The notes: generated by a model not told the origin, from the sequence alone. A DNA stretch of 64,000 nt from Diphasiastrum complanatum (GCA_029204225.1 CM055102.1:8691456-8755455); one strand, 5' to 3'. Shown: positions 12,859-22,836, counted from the stretch's first letter. Made by a program: numbers and translations.

Positions 12859-12870
12859 GCTCTGATACCA
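12859..12870 (-). other. Primer binding site of copia element B
   Basis: The minus strand reads tggtatcagagc, a perfect match to the initiator-tRNA-Met primer site used by plant copia elements. A 757-base non-coding leader separates it from the gag start at 12101, and an LTR-like sequence beginning tgttgag on the + strand abuts it at 12871. Confidence 0.8.
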
Positions 12871-13557
12871 TGTTGAGATCCAAAAGTTTCACACATGTGA
12901 AATGCCAATTCCAATTGTGAATGATCTCTATTAAGCTTTGTGTTTAGCACATAACCTGATTCTAGATTGAGTATCAAGATCTAGTTCAAGAATTTATGAC
13001 TAAACCACAATCTAGCATGCTAGTAATCAAAGAATAGTTACTTTCACAAAGAATGATGAAAGTACAAAGAAATTAATGCATTACCACAGCCTCCTCCATG
13101 AGTTAGAGAGAGAGTGCAAAATTCAAGCAGACAAGGTTAAAGATCCAAATTGACAAGAAGTAGCTTCAATGCTTGGTTCATCATCTAAAATTGTGAGAGA
13201 ACCCTCATACATTTATGGTGGATGGAATAGCTCGAGGTAGAGCTAGCATTCATCACTTTGTTCCACATCTAAAAGTGCAAACCAACAAAGTAGTGACATA
13301 TGTCACTTTACATGCATATCTATCTACCTACTTTTACCATGTGGCAATTTCTAAAAATCACTATGCATGTGTCCATTACACTTTGTGCATGCTTTGCATG
13401 TCACTTTGGAACACTTACAACCTTTGCATGTGATATGACTCGTGTTTCTACAAGCCTATAATTGACATTTCTATGTCAAACTTCTATATGCATGTTGTAC
13501 TTGACCAACTATAATCAATCTAACTATATAAAAGTAAGTTATGTACATCCTTTCACA
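12871..13557 (-). repeat. 5' LTR of copia element B (right border uncertain)
   Basis: The sequence begins TGTTGAG next to the primer site and contains several cacatgtg/cacacgtg palindromes. An end at TTTCACA (13557) fits the CA terminus. A 30-bp block just to the right (cgtgggaatag, then ctccacacatgtgagat) recurs at 44908 beside another LTR, so the border may lie further right, up to about 13592. The open frame at 13215-13433 is not credible as a gene. Confidence 0.5.
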
Positions 13558-13592
13558 CGTGGGAATAGGCTCCACACATGTGAGATCCTATC

Positions 13593-13965
13593 ATGATCAA
13601 ATATCTCAAGATTAACCAAGTACATCAAGTTGGAAGTGACGTTTTTAACAAGAGCTACCATCTATGGAGAGCCTGCAAGATGTATTGGTGGCCGAGGAGA
13701 GTAGGCATGAGCTCAAGCTTGCTAGTATATTATGGCAAAGGAATGAGAGGAGAAGACACTCATCATCCAAGAAAATGGCAAAGGCAAGGGAAAGACACAT
13801 TCAAAGAAGAAGAACAAGGTCTAGGAGGAGAGTGATGAGGTATCACAATTATCAAGAAGTGGCAAGAAGGACAAATCCAAGATGAAGTGCTTCTGTTGTG
13901 GTAAGAAGGGGCATTTTGTTGTGGAATGCTTCAAGAATAAAAAGGATTTGGTAAGATGTATGAAG
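13593..13965 (+). pseudogene. Copia gag C-terminal fragment with CCHC knuckle
   Basis: The frame starting near 13660 reads MESLQDVLVAEESRHELKL, the end of a copia gag domain, then a basic Ser/Lys stretch broken by frameshifts. At 13882 it reads MKCFCCGKKGHFVVECF, an intact CX2CX4HX4C zinc knuckle. It is on the opposite strand from elements A and B and ends at the microsatellite, so it is an isolated scrap of a different copia copy. Confidence 0.8.
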
Positions 13966-13971
13966 CAATAT

Positions 13972-14017
13972 TGCACACACACACGCGCGCGCACGCATGC
14001 ACACACGCATGCGCGCT

Positions 14018-14049
<32 letters not shown>

Positions 14050-14054
14050 TACAC
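13972..14054. repeat. Alternating purine-pyrimidine tract (CA/CG/CATG)
   Basis: About 80 bases of nearly uninterrupted alternating pyrimidine and purine: CA units, then cgcgcgcgc, catgcacac, catgcgcgctcgtgcgcgcgcgc, then CA units. Such a tract is a classical left-handed (Z) DNA candidate. It lies at the broken edge of the gag scrap. Confidence 0.9.
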
Positions 14055-15119
14055 ACAATCTCACAAGAATTCACGCATAATTTTTTATTTTATGCACCTC
14101 TCTTTCTTTCTCTCTCGCACACAACCTAACCCTTTTTTTGCTCTCAGACCTAAAACAACAAACAAAAAACAGCCTACAAACTAACTGAGTTTTAAGCTCC
14201 ATGCAACAACTCCCATATCCAAGCTCCAAAGGTTGCCCCAAAATTGCTATACTATCACTTAAGCTCTCTGCAAAGGTAAACCGGAAAACAAGTTGGAGAG
14301 GGAAAATGAAAACAATGTCGGAATCCAACAAACCACTAAATTTGTTGAAACTCAACACTTTTTGAGATTTAGTACAAATGTCTAATCATGTTTGTTGTAG
14401 ATTGATGACATAAATGTCAAAAAATTTCATTTCAAATTTGCATCATTTTTTTAAAACCACATCAGCCAACACGTCTATGTCACCTCAAAAAACCAATGCC
14501 ACATCCTTGCCAAATTATGAGTTCAAACATTTTGCGAGTAAATGAAAAGTGAGTTTTTGCACAATCTCTTACTCAAAGTGGGTTTCTAGAATATGGGAAA
14601 TATTCAAAGCTATGGTACTAGACTTAGTGATGAACATGTCTCATGAAACTTCCAGCTACATAGAAGTTAAGACATTGAACCTCATATTGATAGATGCTTC
14701 AAAACAACCGAATCTGATGTAAGAATATCAACTTTACGTACATTTATTGAAGAAAAGTTTAAGAACATTCAAAATTACATACATAATTCAATCCCTCATG
14801 GTTTGTATTTAACTTTTTACCTACAATTATACAACAAAATCAACAACATAAAAAATTACGTACATATTTAATTCCATATTATGAAAGACGAAGCTGCAAC
14901 TTGTGAACTAGTCAATCAAAATATCCAAACGATGAAGAAATTTTCTAAGATGTATCTTCCTGTCATTCGTTGTCCACAAAGATACAAGAACAAAGAGCAT
15001 GTTTGAGTGAATGCATATCTAGGTGACTGTGTCTCTCCAATATTCTAGCCATTTTCCTTTACATAAGATGGCAAATTGCTAAGGTGAACGAAGCACAATG
15101 ACATACAATCTAGACAATG
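14055..15119. other. Non-coding stretch, no gene seen
   Basis: AT-rich sequence without a supportable coding region. Open frames around 14071-14358 are short and unlike known proteins. No terminal repeats, primer sites or splice-bounded exons were recognised. Confidence 0.5.
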
Positions 15120-15120
15120 C

Positions 15121-15470
15121 CACGTAAATTGAACAATGTCCTTTTCCAGCTCTGGAAGTAATCAAAATCCCATTGCTCCATCTCCTCAACATCATCGTCA
15201 GAGTCCACTTCTAGCGTAGGGGCAACAAAGGTGGACAACATATAATCATTAAATTGTCATACAATCGAACAAAAGCATAAACAAAACAAATGTATGTGTG
15301 AAATACACTCACTATATTTGTTTGCCACATGATCCAGAAAAGTCTGATTAAAGTCCATTGCAATGGAGTGTCTCTACTGATGCTGGCAAATGCATACAAT
15401 ATTCCACTACATCCAAAAAATGGATCCACCACCACAATAAGATTAAGGCCTACAACATAATATGATAATA
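15121..15470 (-). other. Possible exon(s) of an unidentified minus-strand gene or pseudogene
   Basis: On the minus strand a coding-looking stretch near 15440-15320 sits between an acceptor-like 'ttgtag' (about 15450) and a donor-like 'gtgagtg' (about 15314). One frame reads 'NLIVVVDPFFGCSGILYAF'; another reads 'MDFNQTFLDHVANKYS'. Further left, 15239-15121, a frame reads ATLEVDSDDDVEEMEQWDF-like acidic sequence and ends at TAG. The pieces look like a short spliced gene with an acidic C-terminus, but the frames do not join unambiguously and I do not recognise the family. Confidence 0.25.
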
Positions 15471-15479
15471 GAAAAGACT

Positions 15480-17110
15480 ACCAAACCACAACAACACTAC
15501 AAATTTCTTTGTATTGGGATGATACACACTATACAACAAACTGACTTTGTTCTATGTGCCAATTTTCTTACAAAGCTTCCCCAGCACTGCCAATAGGTTT
15601 CATAGATTTTGATATTGAAAACATATGCACTTGGAAGCAGACTGCAGTATGTATACAATAGACGGTAGACCTCAACAATAAGGACGAACGGGAGGCAGGA
15701 GGCTCAGGCAAAAGGCTGTGGGGTCCTCTGCCTGGCATGTGCGAGGAGGCAGACACGGGCCCCACATTCGCCTATGGAACCGTCCTGTGGGGGCTTCTAT
15801 ACAGACACACCACACATCTCCATCAGATCCCTCAGGCTGTATCTCTGGAGTCTCCCTCTCTGTGCCTGGTTTCTGGAATCTGACCTGAGTCCTGGCTCCT
15901 TGGCGAAGCTGTCTGGACTCTGTGCCCTGGCCCCTGAGTCCTCTCTCTTTCTCTCTGCTTGCTTTCAAGTTTCTGGAATCTGAGCTCAGTTTTGACCTGG
16001 TGAAGGCTGGCTGAGTCCTGAGTTCTAAATTCTAATTCGAGAAAGAGCGTCAAATCGAGACTGAGTTCACTGTTCAAAGACCAAGTATTAAGTTGCAAGC
16101 TGTAACTAAGAAAAACATAGAGACAGACAAAGGAAAAGGATAAATAAAGTGGGTCTGTTCTAGGCTTGCAGTTTGACAGAGAATTGAGCAGAAAATGCTC
16201 TGTTCTCACTTGCAAGTTGGTAAGAACGGCGAGTGTGGGGTGTGACTCCGGAGTCCGGAGTCCGAGTGAGGCTGCTGCACTTAGACTCCATAACTGAGAG
16301 AGAAGTTAGAAGTTGGAACTCGGGGCAAGACTCGAGAGACTCGTGGTTGTCGGCCGATCTGAAGACATTCCAGATTATCCGCTGTCTATCATATTCATAT
16401 TATGTATCATCTATGATTCCATCCATCCATCACTCTTCGATGTTTAACTCTCCAGCGTCAAAGGCTCCACTTGAGTTTCTGACTTTGTGTTTTCTTCCGC
16501 TTTGACAGAGTCACACAGATGAGATTTTGATTGAATTCGATCTACCATCCTCTAGTGCAATTTGGAAAGTTGAGAATTGTGGTCCTTACCGATCGCGTGG
16601 CGCGCCTACAAATCGGCGGTAATCATCTGGGGTGGCATATTCGTGACTTTTCCATGGCTGCGCAGTTTTTTATGAAGCCACTCACGTCTTCATGAGTCAC
16701 CGCAGCTGAGGCAATGATTGAGTTTATTATGAGTATTGCAAGTTGTCAGGCTTGAAGATGATAGGAGAGCAGGGCTGAGACTTCTTGGTAGTGGGATCAA
16801 TCGACATGTTATTAAAGGTCTTTTACAGTAGCTTCGACTGAGCTTTGCAGTGTCACATCTGCCGCTGGATGTTACGTTTCGAGGCATTGGAAGAGTAGCT
16901 AGAAACTGAGCACAATCGATCAGTGATCTGTTTCAACTTAATGTATGGCCTTGAAAACCGACATTTCAACTGTAAATCAGAATCTGTGCAAACTCCTTTA
17001 CTGCTGCCTGTAGACAGCTATTTTCTTCTCAACTGCCGTATATTGTAATTTTTGGATCCTCCTCATGACATGGTGCATATCATGAAATGTGTATTTAAAG
17101 TAAGAGCAGA
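15480..17110 (+). other. Upstream region of the EPFL gene; no coding region assigned
   Basis: This stretch is more GC-rich than its surroundings and contains many open but unlike-protein frames on both strands. 'ttctggaatctga' occurs twice (about 15871 and 15972). A ggcgcgcc octamer near 16598 recurs inside the EPFL intron near 17529. It probably contains the promoter and 5' untranslated sequence of the EPFL gene, but I cannot place a transcription start. Confidence 0.35.
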
Positions 17111-17246
17111 ATGGCAAGTTTTCAGAATAGAGCTGTAGGGAGAAGCTGGCAGAGTGTAAAAGCTTCGAAAATTTACTGCTCTTTTGTGGTGCTTCTGTGC
17201 ATGTTACCTTTTGTTCTACCTGGACGGTCTGGCCCATTACATGCTG
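17111..17246 (+). CDS. Candidate first exon (signal peptide) of the EPFL gene
   Basis: From the ATG at 17111 the frame gives a 45-residue secretory leader: a short basic N-region (RAVGRSWQSVKASK), a hydrophobic core (FVVLLCMLPFVLP) and an exit ending in LHA. It ends at a strong donor, g|gtaagtg, at 17246/17247; without splicing the frame would stop four bases later (TGA). Position, orientation and topology suit the signal-peptide exon of the downstream EPFL exon. The difficulty is phase: this exon ends in phase 1, whereas the best acceptor (18041/18042) needs phase 0. A weaker acceptor (gag, 18048/18049) would join in frame. A missed internal exon is also possible. Confidence 0.5.
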
Positions 17247-17490
17247 GTAAGTGACAATGTTCTAGTTTCTTGCTGTCTTTATATGGATTCTAAGTAGACA
17301 GCAAGAAACGGACTCAGAAAGCTGACGCATAATGCCTGAATAACCTTTTTAAGGTGCTAAATGTGGAGCTGACAGTTCAAATCACTAGCTTTGAAGTTGT
17401 AAGTGGTCTTTATCATTTTACAAAAGTAAAGGTCTGATGTTTTAGTTTGTAAGCAACTAGACTCACCTGGATAAGGACTGGGGGGGGCGA

Positions 17491-17505
17491 GAGAGAGAGA
17501 GAGCT
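17491..17505. repeat. Short (GA)n tract in the EPFL intron
   Basis: About seven GA units after a G8 run, in the intron between the two EPFL exons. GA tracts can bind plant BPC factors; no evidence for use here. Confidence 0.8.
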
Positions 17506-18041
17506 AATAATCACTTTCTGCGGGTTTAGGCGCGCCCGCCATCTCCCAGTTTGTACAGTGCGAGTCAATGTTTTGCAACAGTGCATTTTAGGTTCTATTA
17601 ATGCGATTTATAACCGCTCGAAAAAAAGCACATAATATTCTTAACGTCCATTGCTACCTCAATCTCAACATGTCTCCTTAGCAATGTTTTTGATCATTTA
17701 TCATCTATGAGGCTCTGATTTACTGTAGACACTGACTAGCAAAGAATGATGCACTTCAAAATGCAGATTGCTGGGAATGTGAAAATGGATTGAGAACGCC
17801 CATAGTAGGCATCAAAACTCAGGTAGCCTATTTTTCAAGGAATTTATGCTAAAGGCAATATCATCTTTTAGTATTAGTGGTTACTTATAGTAGTTGATAA
17901 TCCATCCGGTCATGCACATTGTAAGAAAGAGGAGGTAGCTAGCCTTCTATAGAATTTGGCGCTTTACTTCAGCAGAGTCTAATATGTCAATATGAATAAG
18001 TGGTAATCAGTACTTTCTGATCGTCAGTTTGATTGCTGCAG

Positions 18042-18284
18042 GCCCGAGAACGTCCGGATCATATCACCTCTGATCGCTTATCTTTTGTTCCAAGCAAAAG
18101 TCCCGAAAGAAGATTTCTATTCTATGGACTTGGATCAGCTCCACCACAGTGCAACTCAAAATGTGGCAGGTGCAATCCTTGCAGCCCCATTCACGTGCCC
18201 ATTCAGCCGGGCCTTGTGAAGACCACTGAGTATTACCCAGAAGCCTGGAGGTGCAAGTGCGGAGCGCAACTGTACATGCCTTGA
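18042..18284 (+). CDS. EPFL4/5/6-type epidermal patterning factor-like peptide, C-terminal exon
   Basis: The frame ends in the mature domain of the EPF/EPFL family: GSAPPQCNSKCGRCNPC, then HVPIQPG, then EYYPEAWRCKCG and the terminus LYMP just before TGA. Six cysteines are in the family spacing (C-x3-C-x2-C-x2-C, then C-x-C). The short loop and the 'YYPEAWRCKCG...MP' ending are diagnostic for the EPFL4/5/6 (CHALLAH) branch. In that branch the peptide is secreted, folds through disulfides and acts on ERECTA-family receptor kinases in stem, inflorescence and stomatal patterning. About 38 residues before the first cysteine form the pro-region, with a basic processing-like SPERR. The exon begins after a good acceptor (tgctgcag|gcc). 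No inactivating change is seen. This is the best host gene in the window. Confidence 0.9.
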   Translation, partial: ARERPDHITSDRLSFVPSKSPERRFLFYGLGSAPPQCNSKCGRCNPCSPIHVPIQPGLVKTTEYYPEAWRCKCGAQLYMP

Positions 18285-19015
18285 GAGAATTTTGACAAGG
18301 CCACGGTTGATTGCCCATTCCTTGGCATTCAGATCAAAATTAATAGCACTTACGTTCTCCAAAAGACTATCAAGCAGAGGTAATGCTCCCATACGTAGAG
18401 GCAATATTCTCATACGTAGACATTCAGGGCGAGGCAAAGTTGATGCTCGCACACTATAGATCCCTAGATCGGCACCGCCCACATGTAAAATACGAGCTGC
18501 TGGACAATGGTGGTGAAAGCTTGAAGGAGCTACTTAGCTAGTACCCAGCTACCTTAACCTCATTAGTTCAACAGGAGATCAACTGCAACGTCGATCCGTG
18601 ATGATGCAAGCTGATGAAGTGATGTTATCGCAGAGATGCCAAAATTTGTCAGCATCCAATCCACGTGATTGATCAATCACTCCTCCCTTCCTCCTCGTCC
18701 GTGCATTGAACTCAATGGATCGAGAACTCTCATTTTATCAAAATGAGGAGAAGAGGAAGGAGAACCGGAAAGGGGAGAGGATCGAGAGTATCGTGTACTG
18801 GAGAGGGAGTCTTAGTGTTAGTGTGGCTATTTTAGGGTTAGTGTGGCTATTTTAGTCACTTGATTGTCATTTTTGTGGAGTGCCCATGGGCCATTAGTAC
18901 TATGTGATGTTGCATATGACAAGAGGCTTTTAAAGAAAAATTTATAAGGAAGGAAGACCATATCACTTGTGTTAGCAAATTCTAGTAGTTGCTATTATAT
19001 GAATTCTACATAAAG
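18285..19015. other. 3' flank of the EPFL gene, no other gene seen
   Basis: Probably contains the 3' untranslated region. A short internal repeat (gcaatattctcatacgtaga / gtaatgctcccatacgtaga, about 18379-18420) and a duplicated 'gttagtgtggctatttta' (about 18818-18855) are visible. No coding region supported. Confidence 0.4.
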
Positions 19016-19165
19016 CTTAGAATGCTGTTTTTGTAACTTATTTAGAAATCGTTGATTACGTAGAAAAAGCACTTTCGCCGTATTCTTCACTTGGAACATC
19101 TTGGCAAGTACTTCCCAAGCACTCTTGGAATGTTCTATTGGATGTCCCTCCATGAAGCTTATTCT
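19016..19165 (-). pseudogene. Isolated copia gag scrap
   Basis: The minus strand reads KSAWEVLAKMFQVKNTAKV then LFLRNQRFL, the conserved 'AWD.L...F...NTA....LR.Q' core of the plant copia gag (UBN2-type) domain. Nothing recognisable of the same element continues on either side, so it is a fragment of about 50 codons. Confidence 0.65.
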
Positions 19166-20078
19166 AAAAGTTTCAAATTTTTAGTAGTTGGAATCTTTTA
19201 AACGATAAATTGTGCTAGATTAAGAAATTTCTTTGGTTTCATTCTCAAAAAATGTATCCTCAACACTATATTATTCTCTTGAAGAGCTACAACGTACATT
19301 GGATCCACTTATGTGAATTTCAAAACATTCATTCCTTTCATCTTTTAGCATTTCATTTAAATTAATTTGCCCTTCATTTGTATCAATTGATTTGCACTCT
19401 TGATTAACAATCAATCTATTTAATTATCAAACAAGGTAAATTTACGAGGATAGTGAGTTATCATGCAAGCTAGTATTGCTCAATCAAAAACATCAATAAA
19501 GGTGGATAGAATCAACCTTTATTTATGCCTCAACCATTACATTGTAGAATATGTCAGAGTTGATTTGTGATGTTTTAGATTGTTCCTTATTCCATTAAAG
19601 ATGTGACATCTTTTGTAAATTTTGTGCATGTCGTATGACTGGTCCTAAAATTTGCCTTACAAAGTTTTTCTTCCACCCAATTAGAGTTGTTGAAATCTGA
19701 AAACAATGTACACACTCTTGAGAATGGTTTGACTTTACAACATTCCCATAATTTAGAGTATTCACTAATAATCCAATTGTCGTGAAAATGACATGCTTGG
19801 AAAATCATGGCATTGGCGTTCACAATTTTTTCTTGCACCTTGTATATGTTATGTTCAGAATGGGGTTTTAAGTGCAAAAATCTTGTCAATTTTCTAGACT
19901 TGTTTATATAGTCTTGTTTGGAAACTATAGATGATAAGTTCATGTTCTGAGGTAATGAGTGATAAGAAAGATGAAGTCATATTAGTAATTTTAGGCTTAA
20001 AATGGAACAATCATCAAGATAGGTTGATGACCCTAGTACAATCAATACTATCTACTAGTTGGTGTAGGTTCAACATTA
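19166..20078. other. Unassigned stretch with one minus-strand open frame
   Basis: A 118-codon minus-strand frame at 19587-19943 has ordinary amino-acid composition (several Cys and Lys) but matches nothing I recognise and has no supporting promoter or splice context. It may be more of the retroelement whose gag scrap lies to its left. No other feature is seen. Confidence 0.3.
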
Positions 20079-20106
20079 GGGCCCTTTTTGGACTCAAAAA
20101 GGGCCC
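20079..20106 (+). repeat. Left terminal inverted repeat, self-palindromic
   Basis: GGGCCCTTTTT, a 6-base loop GGACTC, then AAAAAGGGCCC. The 11-bp arms are perfect, so each element end can form its own hairpin as well as pair with the other end. Confidence 0.85.
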
Positions 20107-20395
20107 CTTCATTAATTATAATTAGGGTTAATGACGACACGTGTCCCAATAGAATATTGACAACTGAGAGGGAATGGTCCATATGACATGGCAAATTCAA
20201 TGGTGCAGATTAAATCAAGTGTGGGCCCACAAAGTACACCTTTAACATTAACCCTAGATAAAGCAATAACTATGCCTACAAGTTAACATCAACTAGCCTG
20301 TCTATCTACTAGCAGTCTTATCCTAAGTGAGCCTAGTCCTTATTTCAAATTTTGAATGTTCACAAGCTTGTATCTCTCATCTCTCTCTCATTTTG

Positions 20396-20505
<110 letters not shown>

Positions 20506-20608
20506 CTGTATACTCCACAGATATTCTATTTTTTTTTATTTTGGTTCACCTTATCTGAAGATCTACACACTATTTTGCATATCCTACATTATCATTACAT
20601 CATCCATT

Positions 20609-21449
20609 ATGGCCTCTACTCAATCAAGGAAGCCCAAGAATCAACTAGCTTCCATTGTTGCACACATCAAAGATTCCAATGAGCATTGGGTGCCCCATAC
20701 ATTTTCAACTTTTGACTGGGTTTACATGCAACCATCGGGCAAAGGAACTCACAAGGTTGCAAAGAGGAAGCGAAACAACCAAGACTGCCATTGGAAAGGA
20801 AGGATCCACGAATTCAAGATCGACCAAAACGGCGAATACCTTGCAAATGTGCAACACGTATACATGCGTCGAGATATTTTAAGGCGGTCCCCTTTAGGAA
20901 AACAAACACGATGTGGGCATGGAAAGCAACAGAATCATCACTGTTGGACAACATATTTGTCACATGGGATTCAAAGGAAATGGAGCATAAAGGAGATTTA
21001 ATAAGGTGTAAGCTCTCTTGTGAAACAATGACCATAAGGTATCATATTTCACGTCAAACATGCTCCTTAAGTTTCATTTATAGGCGATATAAGTTTGGTC
21101 ATGGCCGATGGGACCCTCTGGACGCGGAGACAGAAGTGGAGATATCCATACATTTGCCCCATGATGAAATACGAGAAATTCATATAAATAAGAAGTGCAG
21201 CCTAGAAGATCTTCGACATATGCTTGGATTGACTTTTGTTGATGTGCCAGTAGATTTTGTCTTCACTCGTAATGGACAAAATGTGAGTCCCTAATTTCCA
21301 TCGGATTCCTGAATTTTGAATAGTAATGTTGAATAAATATAGGATTATTAACTTTGTGTCTGGTTTTGCAGATACGGAGACGAGCCGAAAAAGATCATGA
21401 ATGTGTTTCATTTTTACAAACAGGGACATTAGGATTCCAATGGGAATAA
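20609..21449 (+). CDS. Unidentified element gene 1, two exons, frameshifted
   Basis: The ATG at 20609 opens MASTQSRKPKNQLASIVAHI, followed by a basic WKGRIHEFKIDQNGEYL segment. Somewhere between about 20850 and 20900 coding sense passes to another frame, which continues to 21282 (MEHKGDLIRCKLSCETMTI, FIYRRYKFGHGRWDPLD, SLEDLRHMLGLTFVDVP). This implies an indel or a missed small intron. A donor follows (aat|gtgagt, 21282/21283). An 89-base intron ends in tttgcag, and a last exon (21372-21449) reads IRRRAEKDHECVSFLQT and ends at TAA. Splicing is in phase, so the gene was recently real. The last ~75 residues (alternating strands, the helix SLEDLRHMLG, a final strand) could be a ubiquitin-like beta-grasp fold; that is only inference. 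I do not recognise the family. Confidence 0.55.
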
Positions 21450-21683
21450 AGGATTTAATCTAATGGAAAATAGAAAATACAATTAGTTGTTGTGTTTTGA
21501 CTCTATTCTAATATATTTGGTTACGTTTTGACATTACTTATTGCGTTGTTACATTTTATATGCCTGTTACTACATTTGTGGATGTCCAAGGATTTTTACT
21601 CATGAGCCTAGACAAGAACATACTATATTTAAAAAAGAGGCCAAAAATTTTATAGGGGCACTTACTAAAAATAGAACCCTTCA

Positions 21684-21693
21684 CTATATAAGG
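21684..21693 (+). promoter_or_regulatory. TATA box of element gene 2
   Basis: CTATATAAGG lies about 115 bases before the start codon of the gene at 21807. It is mirrored by ctatataag upstream of the convergent minus-strand gene at nearly the same distance. Confidence 0.6.
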
Positions 21694-21806
21694 GTGCTTG
21701 GGTCCTCATTTCTCCACTTCATCCCTTGAGTGTCAGAGTGTCAGTTTTTTTAAATTCTCTGTTTTTCATCTCTCGTGTTCTCTAATACGTTTTCTAAGGC
21801 TAACCA

Positions 21807-22742
21807 ATGTCGGAGGAAATGGCACGGACGAAACAAACGGCTAGAGATCCCAGAGTGACTGCATTGCTCCATAGGGATGCACTAGCCACTCTCGATGAGA
21901 GAGAGAGACGAGAGAGCAGAAGTAGGAGTAGGAGTCGCAGCCCTATAGTGTCTCAGGAAGATCCGGCCACTCAGCGTGAAGCTGAGGAGGACATGGCCCA
22001 TACAGCAACTGCACAGGAGGACCAGACTGAGCAGCAGCAGCAAAAAGACCAGCAGCAGTAGGAGGACAACCAGCAGCAGCAACAGCAGCCAACACGAGAA
22101 AAAAGCCCTTCCCCGACGGCAACTGAGCGGGAGGAAACAATGAAGTTCCTAGATGAGGAGCTTGCGGCATCGGGTGAGTTGCTGGTTCTGAATGATTCTT
22201 TCTTCGACCCATTCCCACCAGCAATGGACATGGACACATCAAATTTAGGCATATCGGGGGACACCACACCCACCGTGTCACCTCCAAGTCACGGCCCGGT
22301 GATGGGTCCGATGATGTCGTTGCTGGTGGGTGGTTCTGATGAGGGCACCCCGATGTCGACCACAACAAGGATGAAGCAGAAGGCGACCCATAGATGGTCA
22401 GAGAGAGGAGCACACGAGCGAAAAAGAAAGAATCCTTGCAAGGCTGGGTCTACATCAAAGCGACGGAACCCTGCAGCTCGGGAGCCATCACCACTGCCCA
22501 CACCGCCAACATCGCCTCCACCGCCTCCACCTCCTCCACCTCCACCGCCTCCGCCCCCACCGCCTCCACCGCCTCCACCGCCACCTCCACCACCTCCACC
22601 ACCACCACCTCCACCACCACTACCACCACCACCTCCACCGCCTCCAAGTTCTGCCGCAGCTGGCCCAAGTAGGACCGTAGAGCGTCGCAGGGATAGGTCG
22701 GCCCCTTGTGCAGCACCATGGGCTGGAAAGGAGCTTATGTGA
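21807..22742 (+). CDS. Element gene 2: protein with histone H3-tail mimic, RS, poly-Q, basic and poly-Pro segments
   Basis: The 312-codon frame opens MSEEMARTKQTARDPRV. Residues 6-13, ARTKQTAR, are identical to the first eight residues of mature histone H3. If translation began at the second Met (21819) and Met were removed, the protein would start exactly like H3. Then follow ERERRESRSRSRSRSPI (RS repeat, residues ~31-47), a Gln-rich acidic stretch (~66-100), a conserved-looking FLDEELAASGELLVLNDSFF (~113-132), a bipartite basic segment (RKRKNPCKAGSTSKRRN, ~196-212) fitting a nuclear signal, about 50 prolines (~222-275) and a basic tail. One in-frame TAG (22059-22061) sits in a CAG run and looks like CAG to TAG. 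No enzyme domain is seen. A chromatin-binding accessory role is inference. Confidence 0.65.
22519..22653 (+). repeat. Trinucleotide/hexanucleotide CCN repeat coding for poly-proline
   Basis: Irregular (CCACCG/CCTCCA/CCACCA) repeat inside gene 2. Its other frames and the opposite strand give long Gly, Thr/Ser or Val/Glu runs that are not genes. Confidence 0.9.
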
Positions 22743-22836
22743 ATGCAGTCATTTGAAAATTTTAGTATCATCTATGTGAATGCAGTGATTTAAAATTTTT
22801 CAGTACTATGGGAATGGTAGTTTCCATGTCGTGGCA

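Noticed and set aside
13821-14184. Cys/Ala/Arg-rich and His/Thr-rich frames
   Set aside because: Translations of the alternating CA/CG tract.
15568-16505. Several open frames on both strands in the GC-richer block
   Set aside because: Open mainly because of base composition; none has a recognisable motif or consistent splice context.
22289-22771. Long Gly-rich frame on the minus strand and Val/Glu- or Thr/Ser-rich frames over the same place
   Set aside because: They are translations of the CCN repeat that codes for poly-proline in the + strand gene.
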